DNA from: Desulfobacteraceae bacterium
GTDB lineage: Bacteria; Desulfobacterota; Desulfobacteria; Desulfobacterales; SURF-7
Assembly (NCBI GenBank): GCA_030619585.1
Contig: JAUXBD010000133.1
Coordinates: forward strand, 1 to 5,462
DNA: 5,462 nt
Direction of reading: 5' to 3'
The notes beneath the pieces are model-generated. The model was not told the DNA's origin, ran no database searches, and saw nothing but the letters and a program-made list of their open reading frames with translations. A program made the position numbers and the translations under genes. Of the stretch, positions 1-5,462 are shown in pieces (within the stretch, counting starts at the first letter, position 1; each line of letters opens with the position of its first letter).

Positions 1-30
1 ATAGCGATCCTATTTATCATTGCATAATGA

Positions 31-225
31 AATGAAATTGTCTATAGTTTTTTCATGCGATTACCCTATGATATACGGTTGACACAGTGCTATTTGCCTG
101 ATAAATTTGCGTAAATTAATGATTTACCTGAAAGTTATAAGAAACCATTGCAAAACCTTATGCCTTTACTGATTTGGAAAATTTCACTTTATCTGTTGAG
201 CGATATCTATGTGAATAGTTTATGA
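31..225 (+). pseudogene. Decayed coding remnant upstream of the SDR, ending in an ATGA overlap
   Basis: In the frame beginning at base 1, after stops at 25-30, a protein-like stretch runs to a TGA at 223-225 and is interrupted by one TAA at 112-114. After the interruption it reads as a plausible C-terminus (for example ESYKKPLQNLMPLLIWK, then a hydrophobic tail ending DIYVNSL). Its TGA overlaps the SDR ATG at 222 as ATGA, the arrangement expected of neighbouring operon genes, which argues that this frame was once translated. An ATG at 55-57 could start a short peptide, but only up to the TAA. I do not recognise the family. It could also be non-coding sequence that happens to be open; the operon-style overlap and the decayed state of the next gene are the main support. 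Confidence 0.35.
79..107 (+). promoter_or_regulatory. Possible sigma70-type promoter
   Basis: A perfect -35 hexamer TTGACA (79-84) is followed after 17 bases by TAAATT (102-107), a 4/6 match to TATAAT. It would drive transcription toward the SDR remnant and the lipoprotein gene, with a leader of about 110 bases before the SDR ATG. It lies inside the apparent decayed reading frame and the region is AT-rich, so a chance match is quite possible. Confidence 0.25.
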
Positions 226-698
226 CTTTTTTAAAACGATATGGCCCATGGGCGATTGTAACAGGCGCATCATACGGTATAGGCAAAGCCTTTGCAAGTT
301 TACTTGCTGAAAAAGGATTTAATCTTATCCTTATAGCAAGACGAACTCATCTAATAGAAGAACTGGCTTCAAATCTTCGGACAAATAGTAGTGCTGAGGT
401 GACTTCCATAACTTTATATTTGTCGGGGCCAGGCTTTATTGAGCCGATGATTCAAGCCTGTAAAGGCAAGGATATCGGACTTATAATAAGTAATGCAGGC
501 TTTGGCCTTAAAGGATTGTTTCACGAAACACCAATAGAAAAAATGTTTGCGATGTTTAATTTGAATTGCACAGCTCCAGTGCATATTGCCCATACTTTCA
601 TCCCCGTGCTTTTAAAGCGCGGCCGTGGCGGAATTCTGATTACTGGATCTTTTAAAGGCATGATGGGATTCCCATGGTCTGCATGTTATATCACCTAG
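222..698 (+). pseudogene. Truncated short-chain dehydrogenase/reductase (SDR), broken at the active site
   Basis: N-terminal 158 residues of a classical SDR, a cytoplasmic NAD(P)H-dependent oxidoreductase family usually about 250-270 residues long. Visible are the cofactor motif TGASYGIG (14-21), basic ARR after the second strand (39-41, suggesting NADP(H)), NAG (91-93), the helix asparagine Asn115, the likely catalytic Ser143 and Tyr156. The frame then reads Y-I-T-stop-K, so the TAG at 696-698 falls on the third x of YxxxK. Reading past the stop gives only 13 more non-SDR codons, so about 100 C-terminal residues are absent. The aspartate usual in the adenine-contacting strand is tyrosine (Tyr66 in LYLS), another sign of relaxed selection. 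The start is supported by the family-like opening RYGPWAIVTGAS and by the ATGA overlap with the upstream frame. No good ribosome binding site is visible. Without Lys and the substrate-binding lobe it should be inactive. Confidence 0.85.
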
Positions 699-721
699 AA
701 ATTAATGAAGATAAAAGGCAG

Positions 722-727
722 AGGAGG
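722..727 (+). promoter_or_regulatory. Strong ribosome binding site deciding the lipoprotein start
   Basis: AGGAGG at 722-727 lies five bases upstream of the ATG at 733. An in-frame GTG at 727 overlaps this Shine-Dalgarno sequence and therefore cannot be the start; translation should begin at 733. Confidence 0.75.
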
Positions 728-732
728 TGTTT

Positions 733-1302
733 ATGCCTAAAACATGGTTCTCTAACAAGATAGTAAGAATATTAATTTTTTTTATATGCTTTATTTTACA
801 CGCTTGTTCAACAGTAAAAATCGATGGGATAAAATATAATAAATCGGAATGTGCAAAACTAACATGGGAGGAACGAGAGCACACGACGTCAGTGCTGATT
901 TCAGATATTTGCAATCTTACATGTGGTAATTGCAATAGCCACAATCGATCATTTGATTCGTATTGGCTTAAACCGGGTTTGATTGGCATCTCAGCGAAGA
1001 TACAATATGTTGATTACTTTTCAGGGCCAAAACATATATATAAAAGCAAACCGTGTAAGATAGTAATTTTTAAGGCAGAAAAAGGTAAAAGATATAATCT
1101 TGAAGGATCATGGGACATCGCTAAACATCATTTTAATATAGCAGGTATTTTGGAATCTTGTTATGTTTACGTAAAGCAAGGAGACTACATCATATCAGAG
1201 CTTCCATCGCCACCACGTCGGCCCGAAGCATACAAAGTCGGAATAGACCCTGAGTGGATGGAGTATCTCCATAAAGAATTAGAACTATTATTGTATAAGT
1301 AG
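733..1302 (+). CDS. Putative cysteine-rich lipoprotein of unknown function
   Basis: 189 residues from the ATG at 733, chosen over the in-frame GTG at 727 because AGGAGG lies just upstream. The N-terminus has a basic start (KTWFSNKIVR), a hydrophobic core (RILIFFICFIL, 12-22) and a lipobox-like LHAC with Cys25 as the presumed lipidated residue. His at -2 is not canonical, so signal peptidase II cleavage is likely but not certain. Ser at +2 would favour the outer membrane in a Gram-negative cell. The mature part has six further cysteines (40, 60, 64, 67, 108, 143), enough for three disulfides, with a CX3CX2C cluster at 60-67. The second half looks beta-rich (VIFKAEKGKRYNLEGSWD) and ends in a proline-rich turn (SPPRRPE) and a charged helix. 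I recognise no family. It is AT-rich relative to the minus-strand genes and converges on them. It may be a recently acquired or lineage-specific gene. Confidence 0.7.
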   Translation: MPKTWFSNKIVRILIFFICFILHACSTVKIDGIKYNKSECAKLTWEEREHTTSVLISDICNLTCGNCNSHNRSFDSYWLKPGLIGISAKIQYVDYFSGPKHIYKSKPCKIVIFKAEKGKRYNLEGSWDIAKHHFNIAGILESCYVYVKQGDYIISELPSPPRRPEAYKVGIDPEWMEYLHKELELLLYK

Positions 1303-1350
1303 CAAAATCTTGATTAATTCTTCTTTTTCATAATTTTTTCCGATTCAAAA

Positions 1351-1373
1351 TTCGATGTTGGACGTTCGATGTT
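1351..1373. repeat. Intergenic TTCGATGTT direct repeat pair
   Basis: TTCGATGTT occurs at 1351-1359 and again at 1365-1373, separated by GGACG, in the 79-base convergent gap between the lipoprotein gene and the ADC-like gene. From memory this TTCGATGTTGGACGTTCGATGTT pattern recurs between genes in some deltaproteobacteria; I cannot confirm copy number here. The gap shows no convincing hairpin-plus-T-run terminator, although both gene ends face it. Confidence 0.5.
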
Positions 1374-1381
1374 CATTTTTT

Positions 1382-2227
1382 TCACTTGTCTTGTCCTGCA
1401 TAATGCACCGTATGTTTTGCATCACGATTTTTGCCAATGTATCCATCAAATGCCCTTACCTTTTCTTCTATCACCTTGCCTTCCGGTAAAATTGCAGCTC
1501 TTTCAGCATAATAAGCTGCCATGAAAGGCTTTGAAGAGATGCCAAGATCTTTGACGGATTGCGCCATTGGATGATCGCCGAGTTTTAAGAAGGATCCTCT
1601 TGTGTTCAGGGATATGCGCTTAACCCCTTTATGGGGAACAACTGTTTTTATCAGATTATTGTCCTTTACTGAAAATGTAATCAACGGTTTTGTGTCCCTT
1701 AAATAAAAGCCCCTTCGTGCAACACGAATATCAAGAATGTGCTGATCCTCTTCATGCATATTACACTCCATATATTCCGGAGTTATATCAAAATGCATAT
1801 CAGCTACGAACTTAGTATAACCCCACTCTCCCCTTCCCGCGTCCCTTGCCAATATTTTAGTTACCGGAAGATGCATGACAAGTACTCCAAAACCAGGATA
1901 CAGGCTCTCCATTAAAGCAGGAAGAATCCCTTTAACAGGTGATAGCTTTTCTCCGTAGACAGCAGGTATAGCCACAGGGACTTCACCATATGTTCCCACT
2001 GTGGTCTGAACATAGTTATACGCAGCGATGCCGATAATTGCCCTTCCATTGGGCAGGATTACAGGGTATAGTTTATCTGAGGGCATTATTGCCTTAACTT
2101 TCTTGGCATCTGCGGTAAAGTAAAGCAGAAAGAAATCATCAAGGGAATAAAGTATCGGCAATTCAAATGTAGTATCACCATAGGTAATCTCTTTTCCGGG
2201 TCTTGTGTTGGCAAAAAATTTTTTCAT
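1382..2227 (-). CDS. Acetoacetate-decarboxylase superfamily protein
   Basis: 281 residues, slightly longer than the Clostridium acetobutylicum acetoacetate decarboxylase (ADC), a cytoplasmic enzyme that decarboxylates through a Schiff base on a lysine. The core is recognisable: GTYGEVPVAIP (78-88) matches the region holding ADC Glu76 (here Glu82), and GRGEWGYTKF (131-140) matches the GRE..YPKK region, placing the Schiff-base lysine at Lys139. By hand alignment to remembered ADC, the neighbouring lysine (Lys116) is Phe140, Arg29 corresponds to Leu29, and Glu61 corresponds to Gly66 or Ile67. The missing residues suggest a family member with a different lysine-dependent activity (aldol, dehydration or decarboxylation of another keto acid); this is inference. 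The start has GAAGGAG (2242-2236) eight bases upstream. It follows the ACAD pair after 97 bases on the same strand, probably as the last gene of that transcript. Confidence 0.85.
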   Translation of the reverse strand: MKKFFANTRPGKEITYGDTTFELPILYSLDDFFLLYFTADAKKVKAIMPSDKLYPVILPNGRAIIGIAAYNYVQTTVGTYGEVPVAIPAVYGEKLSPVKGILPALMESLYPGFGVLVMHLPVTKILARDAGRGEWGYTKFVADMHFDITPEYMECNMHEEDQHILDIRVARRGFYLRDTKPLITFSVKDNNLIKTVVPHKGVKRISLNTRGSFLKLGDHPMAQSVKDLGISSKPFMAAYYAERAAILPEGKVIEEKVRAFDGYIGKNRDAKHTVHYAGQDK

Positions 2228-2235
2228 TTTTCATT

Positions 2236-2242
2236 CTCCTTC
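2236..2242 (-). promoter_or_regulatory. Ribosome binding site of the ADC-like gene
   Basis: On the minus strand GAAGGAG (2242 to 2236) sits eight bases before the ATG at 2227-2225, a good Shine-Dalgarno match with normal spacing. It means this gene can be translated independently of the upstream ACAD gene. Confidence 0.75.
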
Positions 2243-2281
2243 ACTTGTTTTAAAATTGACCGCGCGAAAAACGCGTTCCTC

Positions 2282-2313
2282 AACTTTAGTCACTTCACAC
2301 ATTAGGCACTTCA
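2282..2313 (-). repeat. Two tandem 16-bp repeats in the ACAD/ADC gap
   Basis: On the minus strand TGAAGTGCCTAATGTG (2313-2298) is followed directly by TGAAGTGACTAAAGTT (2297-2282), identical at 13 of 16 positions. The pair starts 11 bases after the ACAD stop codon and ends about 40 bases before the ADC-like ribosome binding site. I recall similar AAGTG.CTAA tandem tracts between genes of Desulfobacterales. A role as protein-binding site, mRNA spacer or inert microsatellite cannot be decided from one copy. Confidence 0.6.
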
Positions 2314-2324
2314 AACTGCCTCTC

Positions 2325-3674
2325 CTAACCATATCCAAGAACGCTTCTATCTAACTCCACATCCCATTGGCTCTCAATAAGAGCAAGTCTGTTTATCTGG
2401 TTTGTTCCCTCGTAAATCTGCGTCAAGCGGGCATCCCGCCAGGATCGCTCAACACCATTTGCATGTACATAACCATGGTCGCCCATAAGCTCCATTGCCT
2501 GGTTAGATACCTTAACCGCCGTATCTGAAGCAAACACTTTTACTGCTGCCGAAGACCCCTGGTTGCACCTAAACTGCATACAGCTTTTCCACACCATAGC
2601 CCGTGCAGCCGAAAGGCTTATCATCATGTCAGCAAGTTCCATCTGAACATCATGATAGTCAATGAGACGTTTATTGCCAAGCTTTGTCCTTCTGCAAAAC
2701 TCAAGCGCCCTTTCAAATGCACCTCGACCATGACCAATAGACATGGCTCCCACAGAAGGGCGTGAATAGTTAAGTACATTACGATTATTTGCCCATCCGC
2801 TTCTCAGCTTTCCCACGATATTTCTATTTGGGACAAATACATCTTCAAAAATAAGCTCTGAAGCATCTGAAGCCCGTTGCCCCATTTTCCTTTCATGCCT
2901 TCCAACCGAAAACCCTTTCATGGACTTTTCCACAATAAAACATGTCCACGATTCAATGCCTTCGCCTTCCAGTTTTGCATATACTGTGACCTTGTCAGCA
3001 ATAGCCCCGTTAGATATAAAGCATTTTCTGCCATTTAAAACATACCCGCCTTTGACAGGCCGGGCAGTTGTCACAAGGCGTGCCGTGGCCCCGCCTATTG
3101 TCTCTTCAACATCAGATCCTGCGCCCGGTTCGGTAATAGCGTAAGAAAAACAGGCAGGATTATCAAACCATGTCAACTTAAAACAGAATGGAATAAAATG
3201 CCTTAAATATGTGGGCAGATGCCCGGAAAGAAGCAAAGGAGCAATTCCAAGATAAGGGGCCAGCAGGACAAGGGCGAGCCCTCCGCATTCTGTTGTAAGT
3301 TCTTCAGCAGCTAATACAACCTGCAGTGAAAGGCTTTTAACACTACTTGTGATACTAGCCTTTCCCAGGGGAAATGGCAGCAGTAATGATAAAAGCCCCC
3401 TTCTTATCGCAGCGTTACGCAAAGGCTTTGTATCAAAATCATCAGGGTTTAAATCTGCTTTTGCTGCAATGGGCCTTATCTCTTTGCGGGCAAATTCCAA
3501 TGCGTTTTTTCGCCATTTGCGCGCTCCTTTTGGCAATGTGCTTGTATCACGTTCCCATATGCTCATCTCTCTGTTGTCCATAAACAGGCGTCCAAGGGCA
3601 TCCAGATTTCTGACTGCATTTTTCGGCTTTAGCTGTTCGATCCTTTCTATTGTTTCGGATTCCATTAGGCTCAT
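2325..3674 (-). CDS. Acyl-CoA dehydrogenase, catalytically complete subunit
   Basis: 449 residues, about 60 longer than a typical acyl-CoA dehydrogenase (ACAD), mostly as an N-terminal extension of about 50 residues. ACADs introduce an alpha,beta double bond into acyl thioesters, using FAD and an electron-transfer flavoprotein. The motifs are present in order: AITEPGAGSD (179-188) in the FAD/substrate-contacting loop, GRKCFISNG (215-223), the beta-domain exit FEDVFVP (276-282), ELMGDHGYV (395-403) near the FAD-binding C-terminal region, and YEGTNQINR (421-429) with the catalytic base Glu422. Its ATG overlaps the stop of the upstream ACAD homologue as ATGA, implying translational coupling. The upstream GGAG (3680-3677) is only two bases from this ATG and 11 from a second in-frame ATG (residue 4), so the real start could be either. 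It is probably the catalytic partner of the 390-residue protein. The acyl substrate is not evident; a carrier-protein-bound acyl group is also possible. Confidence 0.9.
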   Translation of the reverse strand: MSLMESETIERIEQLKPKNAVRNLDALGRLFMDNREMSIWERDTSTLPKGARKWRKNALEFARKEIRPIAAKADLNPDDFDTKPLRNAAIRRGLLSLLLPFPLGKASITSSVKSLSLQVVLAAEELTTECGGLALVLLAPYLGIAPLLLSGHLPTYLRHFIPFCFKLTWFDNPACFSYAITEPGAGSDVEETIGGATARLVTTARPVKGGYVLNGRKCFISNGAIADKVTVYAKLEGEGIESWTCFIVEKSMKGFSVGRHERKMGQRASDASELIFEDVFVPNRNIVGKLRSGWANNRNVLNYSRPSVGAMSIGHGRGAFERALEFCRRTKLGNKRLIDYHDVQMELADMMISLSAARAMVWKSCMQFRCNQGSSAAVKVFASDTAVKVSNQAMELMGDHGYVHANGVERSWRDARLTQIYEGTNQINRLALIESQWDVELDRSVLGYG

Positions 3675-4843
3675 ATCTCCTTTCCAAGATCAAATATCAG
3701 TTGCCTTAGATAGTTTGGAGCTCCAAAGGCCGATTTTAAAGTGGTTACATCGCGAAGCCTTTTCTCCATCCCGAAATCCTCCATATACCCGTAACCTCCG
3801 AAAGTCTGGAGGCAGTCTGTAACAGCCATGGCGCAAAGGTCCAGGCCTGTTAGTTTTGCCATTGCACAAAGCTTAAGGTCTCTTGCAAGGCTATTTTTTG
3901 CAAAACTAAGATCAATATCTTTAAGTGATAAAACAGCTGCCTTTGCTGCATAAGCCCTGGCCTCTGAGTCGGCAACAAGCCTTTTTATGGCCGGATGATC
4001 CTCAATCTGCCCTCCCCCCTGGTAACGATCTGCAATATATGTTCTTGCTGAAGCCACAGCTCCTTTGGCAATACCGGCAGCAATTGCCGTGATTCCGATC
4101 CAGTTAAGACACATGGCCCTTATTGCAAAAGACATTGCATCTCCATCATCGATGCGGGCATCTTCCGGGACAAAAACATCGTTAAACTCAAGGTGATTTA
4201 CCCTGCAGGCTCTCATGCCTGTCCTTTGTCCCACATCTTTTCCAGTAAGCCCGTCATCATCAGAAGGGATAATAAAGCAACCCCACTTATCTTCTACTCT
4301 GGCCAGTAGGACATACGCATCAACATCACCCATGCTGTAAACAAAAGACTTTGATCCGTTTATGATATACCCGTTTTCAGCTGATCTGGCTGATGTTGAT
4401 ATACGGGCGGGCAAATCTTCGTTCGGTGATAAAATTGTACCACACCACGGCAGACTGAATCCCTCCTGGAAACATAGGGCAACTTTTGCCGTAGCAAAGG
4501 GCAGTTCTTTTTTCGCCTGCAGCATGAGGTTAGTGGCAACCCCCTGACTGTTGAGACCCATTGCAACCCCTCCGCAAACCTCGGATATCTTTAAGAGAGT
4601 TAAAATAGAGGAAAGGATCCCTGAAGAATCGATTTCACTGCCCCAGATACCATATTCGCTTCCTGCCAGGGACATGTCCGGAGAACTGGCAAACCCGATA
4701 TCAAAAGCAGTGTCATATATCCCGGGCAACAATTCCAGATTCCCGTCGGAAAACTCACCTTCAAACATGGGAAGGATGCTCTTTTGGGAAAACTTTTCTG
4801 CAAGGTCCACAAACTGCTCAATCTCCTGGATATCTATCTCCAT
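3671..4843 (-). CDS. Acyl-CoA dehydrogenase homologue lacking the catalytic glutamate
   Basis: 390 residues, the normal ACAD length. The fold is supported by NGYIINGSKSFVYS (157-170), LEFNDVFVPEDA (218-229), GIAKGAVASAR (257-267), DHPAIKRLVAD (282-292) and the FAD-region motif QTFGGYGY (346-353). Catalytic features are missing. Where the family has EGTNxIxR, this protein has FGAPNYLR (373-380), so Phe373 replaces the base. Its helix position used as base by isovaleryl-CoA dehydrogenase reads Asn247-Trp248 instead of Glu-Arg. The TEPxxGSD loop is replaced by CFQEGFSLPWCG (124-135). It therefore should not dehydrogenate alone. Paired actinobacterial steroid-degradation ACADs form alpha2beta2 enzymes with one such subunit, and the ATGA overlap with the catalytic ACAD gene suggests the same here. 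The start is supported by AGGGGG (4856-4851), seven bases upstream of the ATG. That site lies inside the end of the hydrolase gene, which overlaps this gene by 26 bases. Confidence 0.88.
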   Translation of the reverse strand: MEIDIQEIEQFVDLAEKFSQKSILPMFEGEFSDGNLELLPGIYDTAFDIGFASSPDMSLAGSEYGIWGSEIDSSGILSSILTLLKISEVCGGVAMGLNSQGVATNLMLQAKKELPFATAKVALCFQEGFSLPWCGTILSPNEDLPARISTSARSAENGYIINGSKSFVYSMGDVDAYVLLARVEDKWGCFIIPSDDDGLTGKDVGQRTGMRACRVNHLEFNDVFVPEDARIDDGDAMSFAIRAMCLNWIGITAIAAGIAKGAVASARTYIADRYQGGGQIEDHPAIKRLVADSEARAYAAKAAVLSLKDIDLSFAKNSLARDLKLCAMAKLTGLDLCAMAVTDCLQTFGGYGYMEDFGMEKRLRDVTTLKSAFGAPNYLRQLIFDLGKEI

Positions 4844-5462
4844 TGAATTTCCCCCTATCCAAAAAGTTAACTACAGCCTCTATCACTTCATCTGCATTCA
4901 TTATTAACGGATGTGACCTTTGTACCACAAGAAAATCTTTCATATTTTTTAACTTTGAACGTTCAACAGAGACTTTCCCGTCGTCATCTCCAGGTATTAT
5001 CGTCGAGTTTACCCAGTTGATCGATGTTGCTCCTGTAATAATGCCGACCTCAAAATCCGGATCTCCCAGGGTATTTACAAAACTTGTGGGATCAGTGCTT
5101 AACTGGTCAAAGGCAGGGCCATTTGTCTTTTCCACGATAAAATTACCTTTTAAAAAATCAACGATCTCACTACCCTGGTTTGGCGGGGCCAGCATCACTA
5201 CCCTTCCTATATTTTCCAATTTATGCTGTTTTAAATAGTACCTTATAATAATTCCGCCCAGTGAATGGGTTACAAAGTCTATTTTTTTGGTTTTATCTGT
5301 ACAGTGTTTTTCTATCTTTTTGCCTATGAAGTTTTCGCTTAATGTCCGGATGTCATGCTTTCTTGACGGGTAGTCAATGTTAATAACCTCATAGCCCTTT
5401 TCTTCCAGGTGCGTTTCCATTTTGTTGAAAGAACTTGAAGTCCTGCTTAATCCGTGTATCAG
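4818..5462 (-). CDS. Alpha/beta hydrolase (lipase-type), N-terminus outside the window
   Basis: An open frame enters from the window edge. The 14 codons before the first in-window Met (5420-5418) read LIHGLSRTSSSFNK, which carries the HG oxyanion motif normal for this family, so that Met is internal and the gene is 5'-partial. 214 residues are visible. Counting from the Met, the nucleophile elbow is THSLGG (51-56, Ser53), with Thr replacing the first Gly of GxSxG as in many lipase-like relatives. The acid is in GDDDGKVSVE (144-153, probably Asp147) and the histidine in QRSHPLIM (167-174, His170), so the Ser-Asp-His triad is complete. MLAPPNQGSE (76-85) is typical of the same group. It should hydrolyse an ester or thioester. 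Whether it is exported cannot be judged without the N-terminus. It overlaps the next gene by 26 bases and is the first visible gene of the operon, whose promoter lies outside the window. Confidence 0.88.
   Translation of the reverse strand: MIHGLSRTSSSFNKMETHLEEKGYEVINIDYPSRKHDIRTLSENFIGKKIEKHCTDKTKKIDFVTHSLGGIIIRYYLKQHKLENIGRVVMLAPPNQGSEIVDFLKGNFIVEKTNGPAFDQLSTDPTSFVNTLGDPDFEVGIITGATSINWVNSTIIPGDDDGKVSVERSKLKNMKDFLVVQRSHPLIMNADEVIEAVVNFLDRGKFNGDRYPGD
4851..4856 (-). promoter_or_regulatory. Ribosome binding site of the 390-residue ACAD homologue, inside the hydrolase gene
   Basis: On the minus strand AGGGGG (4856 to 4851) precedes the ATG at 4843-4841 by seven bases. It lies within the last codons of the hydrolase gene, supporting the start choice and coupled translation. 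Confidence 0.65.

Noticed and set aside
17..30. TCATT-GCAT-AATGA inverted repeat as an operator or hairpin
   Set aside because: Five-base arms in AT-rich sequence are expected by chance, and nothing nearby supports a regulatory role.
727..732. GTG at 727 as the lipoprotein start
   Set aside because: It overlaps the AGGAGG Shine-Dalgarno sequence; the ATG at 733 has correct spacing.
696..740. TAG at 696-698 as a read-through or pyrrolysine codon restoring YxxxK in the SDR
   Set aside because: Although Lys follows directly, the frame after it gives only 13 codons without SDR similarity before TAA at 738-740, so read-through would not rebuild the enzyme.
910..933. CX3CX2C (Cys60, 64, 67) in the lipoprotein as a radical SAM iron-sulfur motif
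   Set aside because: The spacing matches, but the protein is small, appears exported and shows no TIM-barrel motifs; disulfides or a metal site are more likely.
702..989. Minus-strand open frame opposite the lipoprotein
   Set aside because: The plus-strand gene has a ribosome binding site and signal peptide; the minus frame has neither and no recognisable motif.
2263..2275. CGCG-A5-CGCG as a rho-independent terminator between ACAD and ADC-like genes
   Set aside because: The stem is only four pairs and no T-run follows it on the minus strand; the T-run lies in the loop.
2920..3822. Plus-strand open frames antisense to the catalytic ACAD (2920-3144, 3349-3822, 3374-3583)
   Set aside because: They are shadows of a well-supported minus-strand enzyme, with no domain-like sequence or ribosome binding sites of note.
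4360..5238. Other-frame open readings at 4360-4566, 4551-4907, 4600-4821 and 4843-5238
   Set aside because: They lie within the base-less ACAD and hydrolase genes, and their translations show no family features.

Overview
The window looks like chromosomal DNA from an anaerobic, moderately AT-rich bacterium, most plausibly a sulfate-reducing deltaproteobacterium (Desulfobacterales-like). This placement is an inference. It rests on the style of the acyl-CoA dehydrogenase and acetoacetate-decarboxylase-like proteins and on two kinds of short intergenic repeat (TTCGATGTT pairs and TGAAGTG.CTAA tandems) that I associate from memory with such genomes. No rRNA or other taxonomic marker is present.

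Left part, plus strand (about 1-1302). The first ~700 bases appear decayed. A frame carrying in-frame stops ends in an ATGA overlap with the start of a short-chain dehydrogenase/reductase (SDR). That SDR breaks off exactly inside its YxxxK active-site motif. A small intact gene for a cysteine-rich putative lipoprotein follows 34 bases later and has its own strong ribosome binding site.

Right part, minus strand (5462 down to 1382). This is a compact operon-like run converging on the lipoprotein gene. In transcription order it holds: an alpha/beta hydrolase of the lipase type (N-terminus beyond the window edge); an acyl-CoA dehydrogenase (ACAD) homologue that lacks the catalytic glutamate; a second ACAD that keeps it; and, after a 97-base gap with a 16-bp tandem repeat, an acetoacetate-decarboxylase-superfamily protein. 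The first three genes overlap (26 nt and 4 nt), so they are probably translationally coupled.

Working together (inference): the two ACAD homologues probably form one heteromeric enzyme in which only the 449-residue subunit supplies the base. The hydrolase would release or cleave an ester/thioester. The ADC-like protein keeps the Schiff-base lysine but seems to lack other classical decarboxylase residues, so it may perform a different lysine-dependent reaction. The substrate cannot be read from this sequence.
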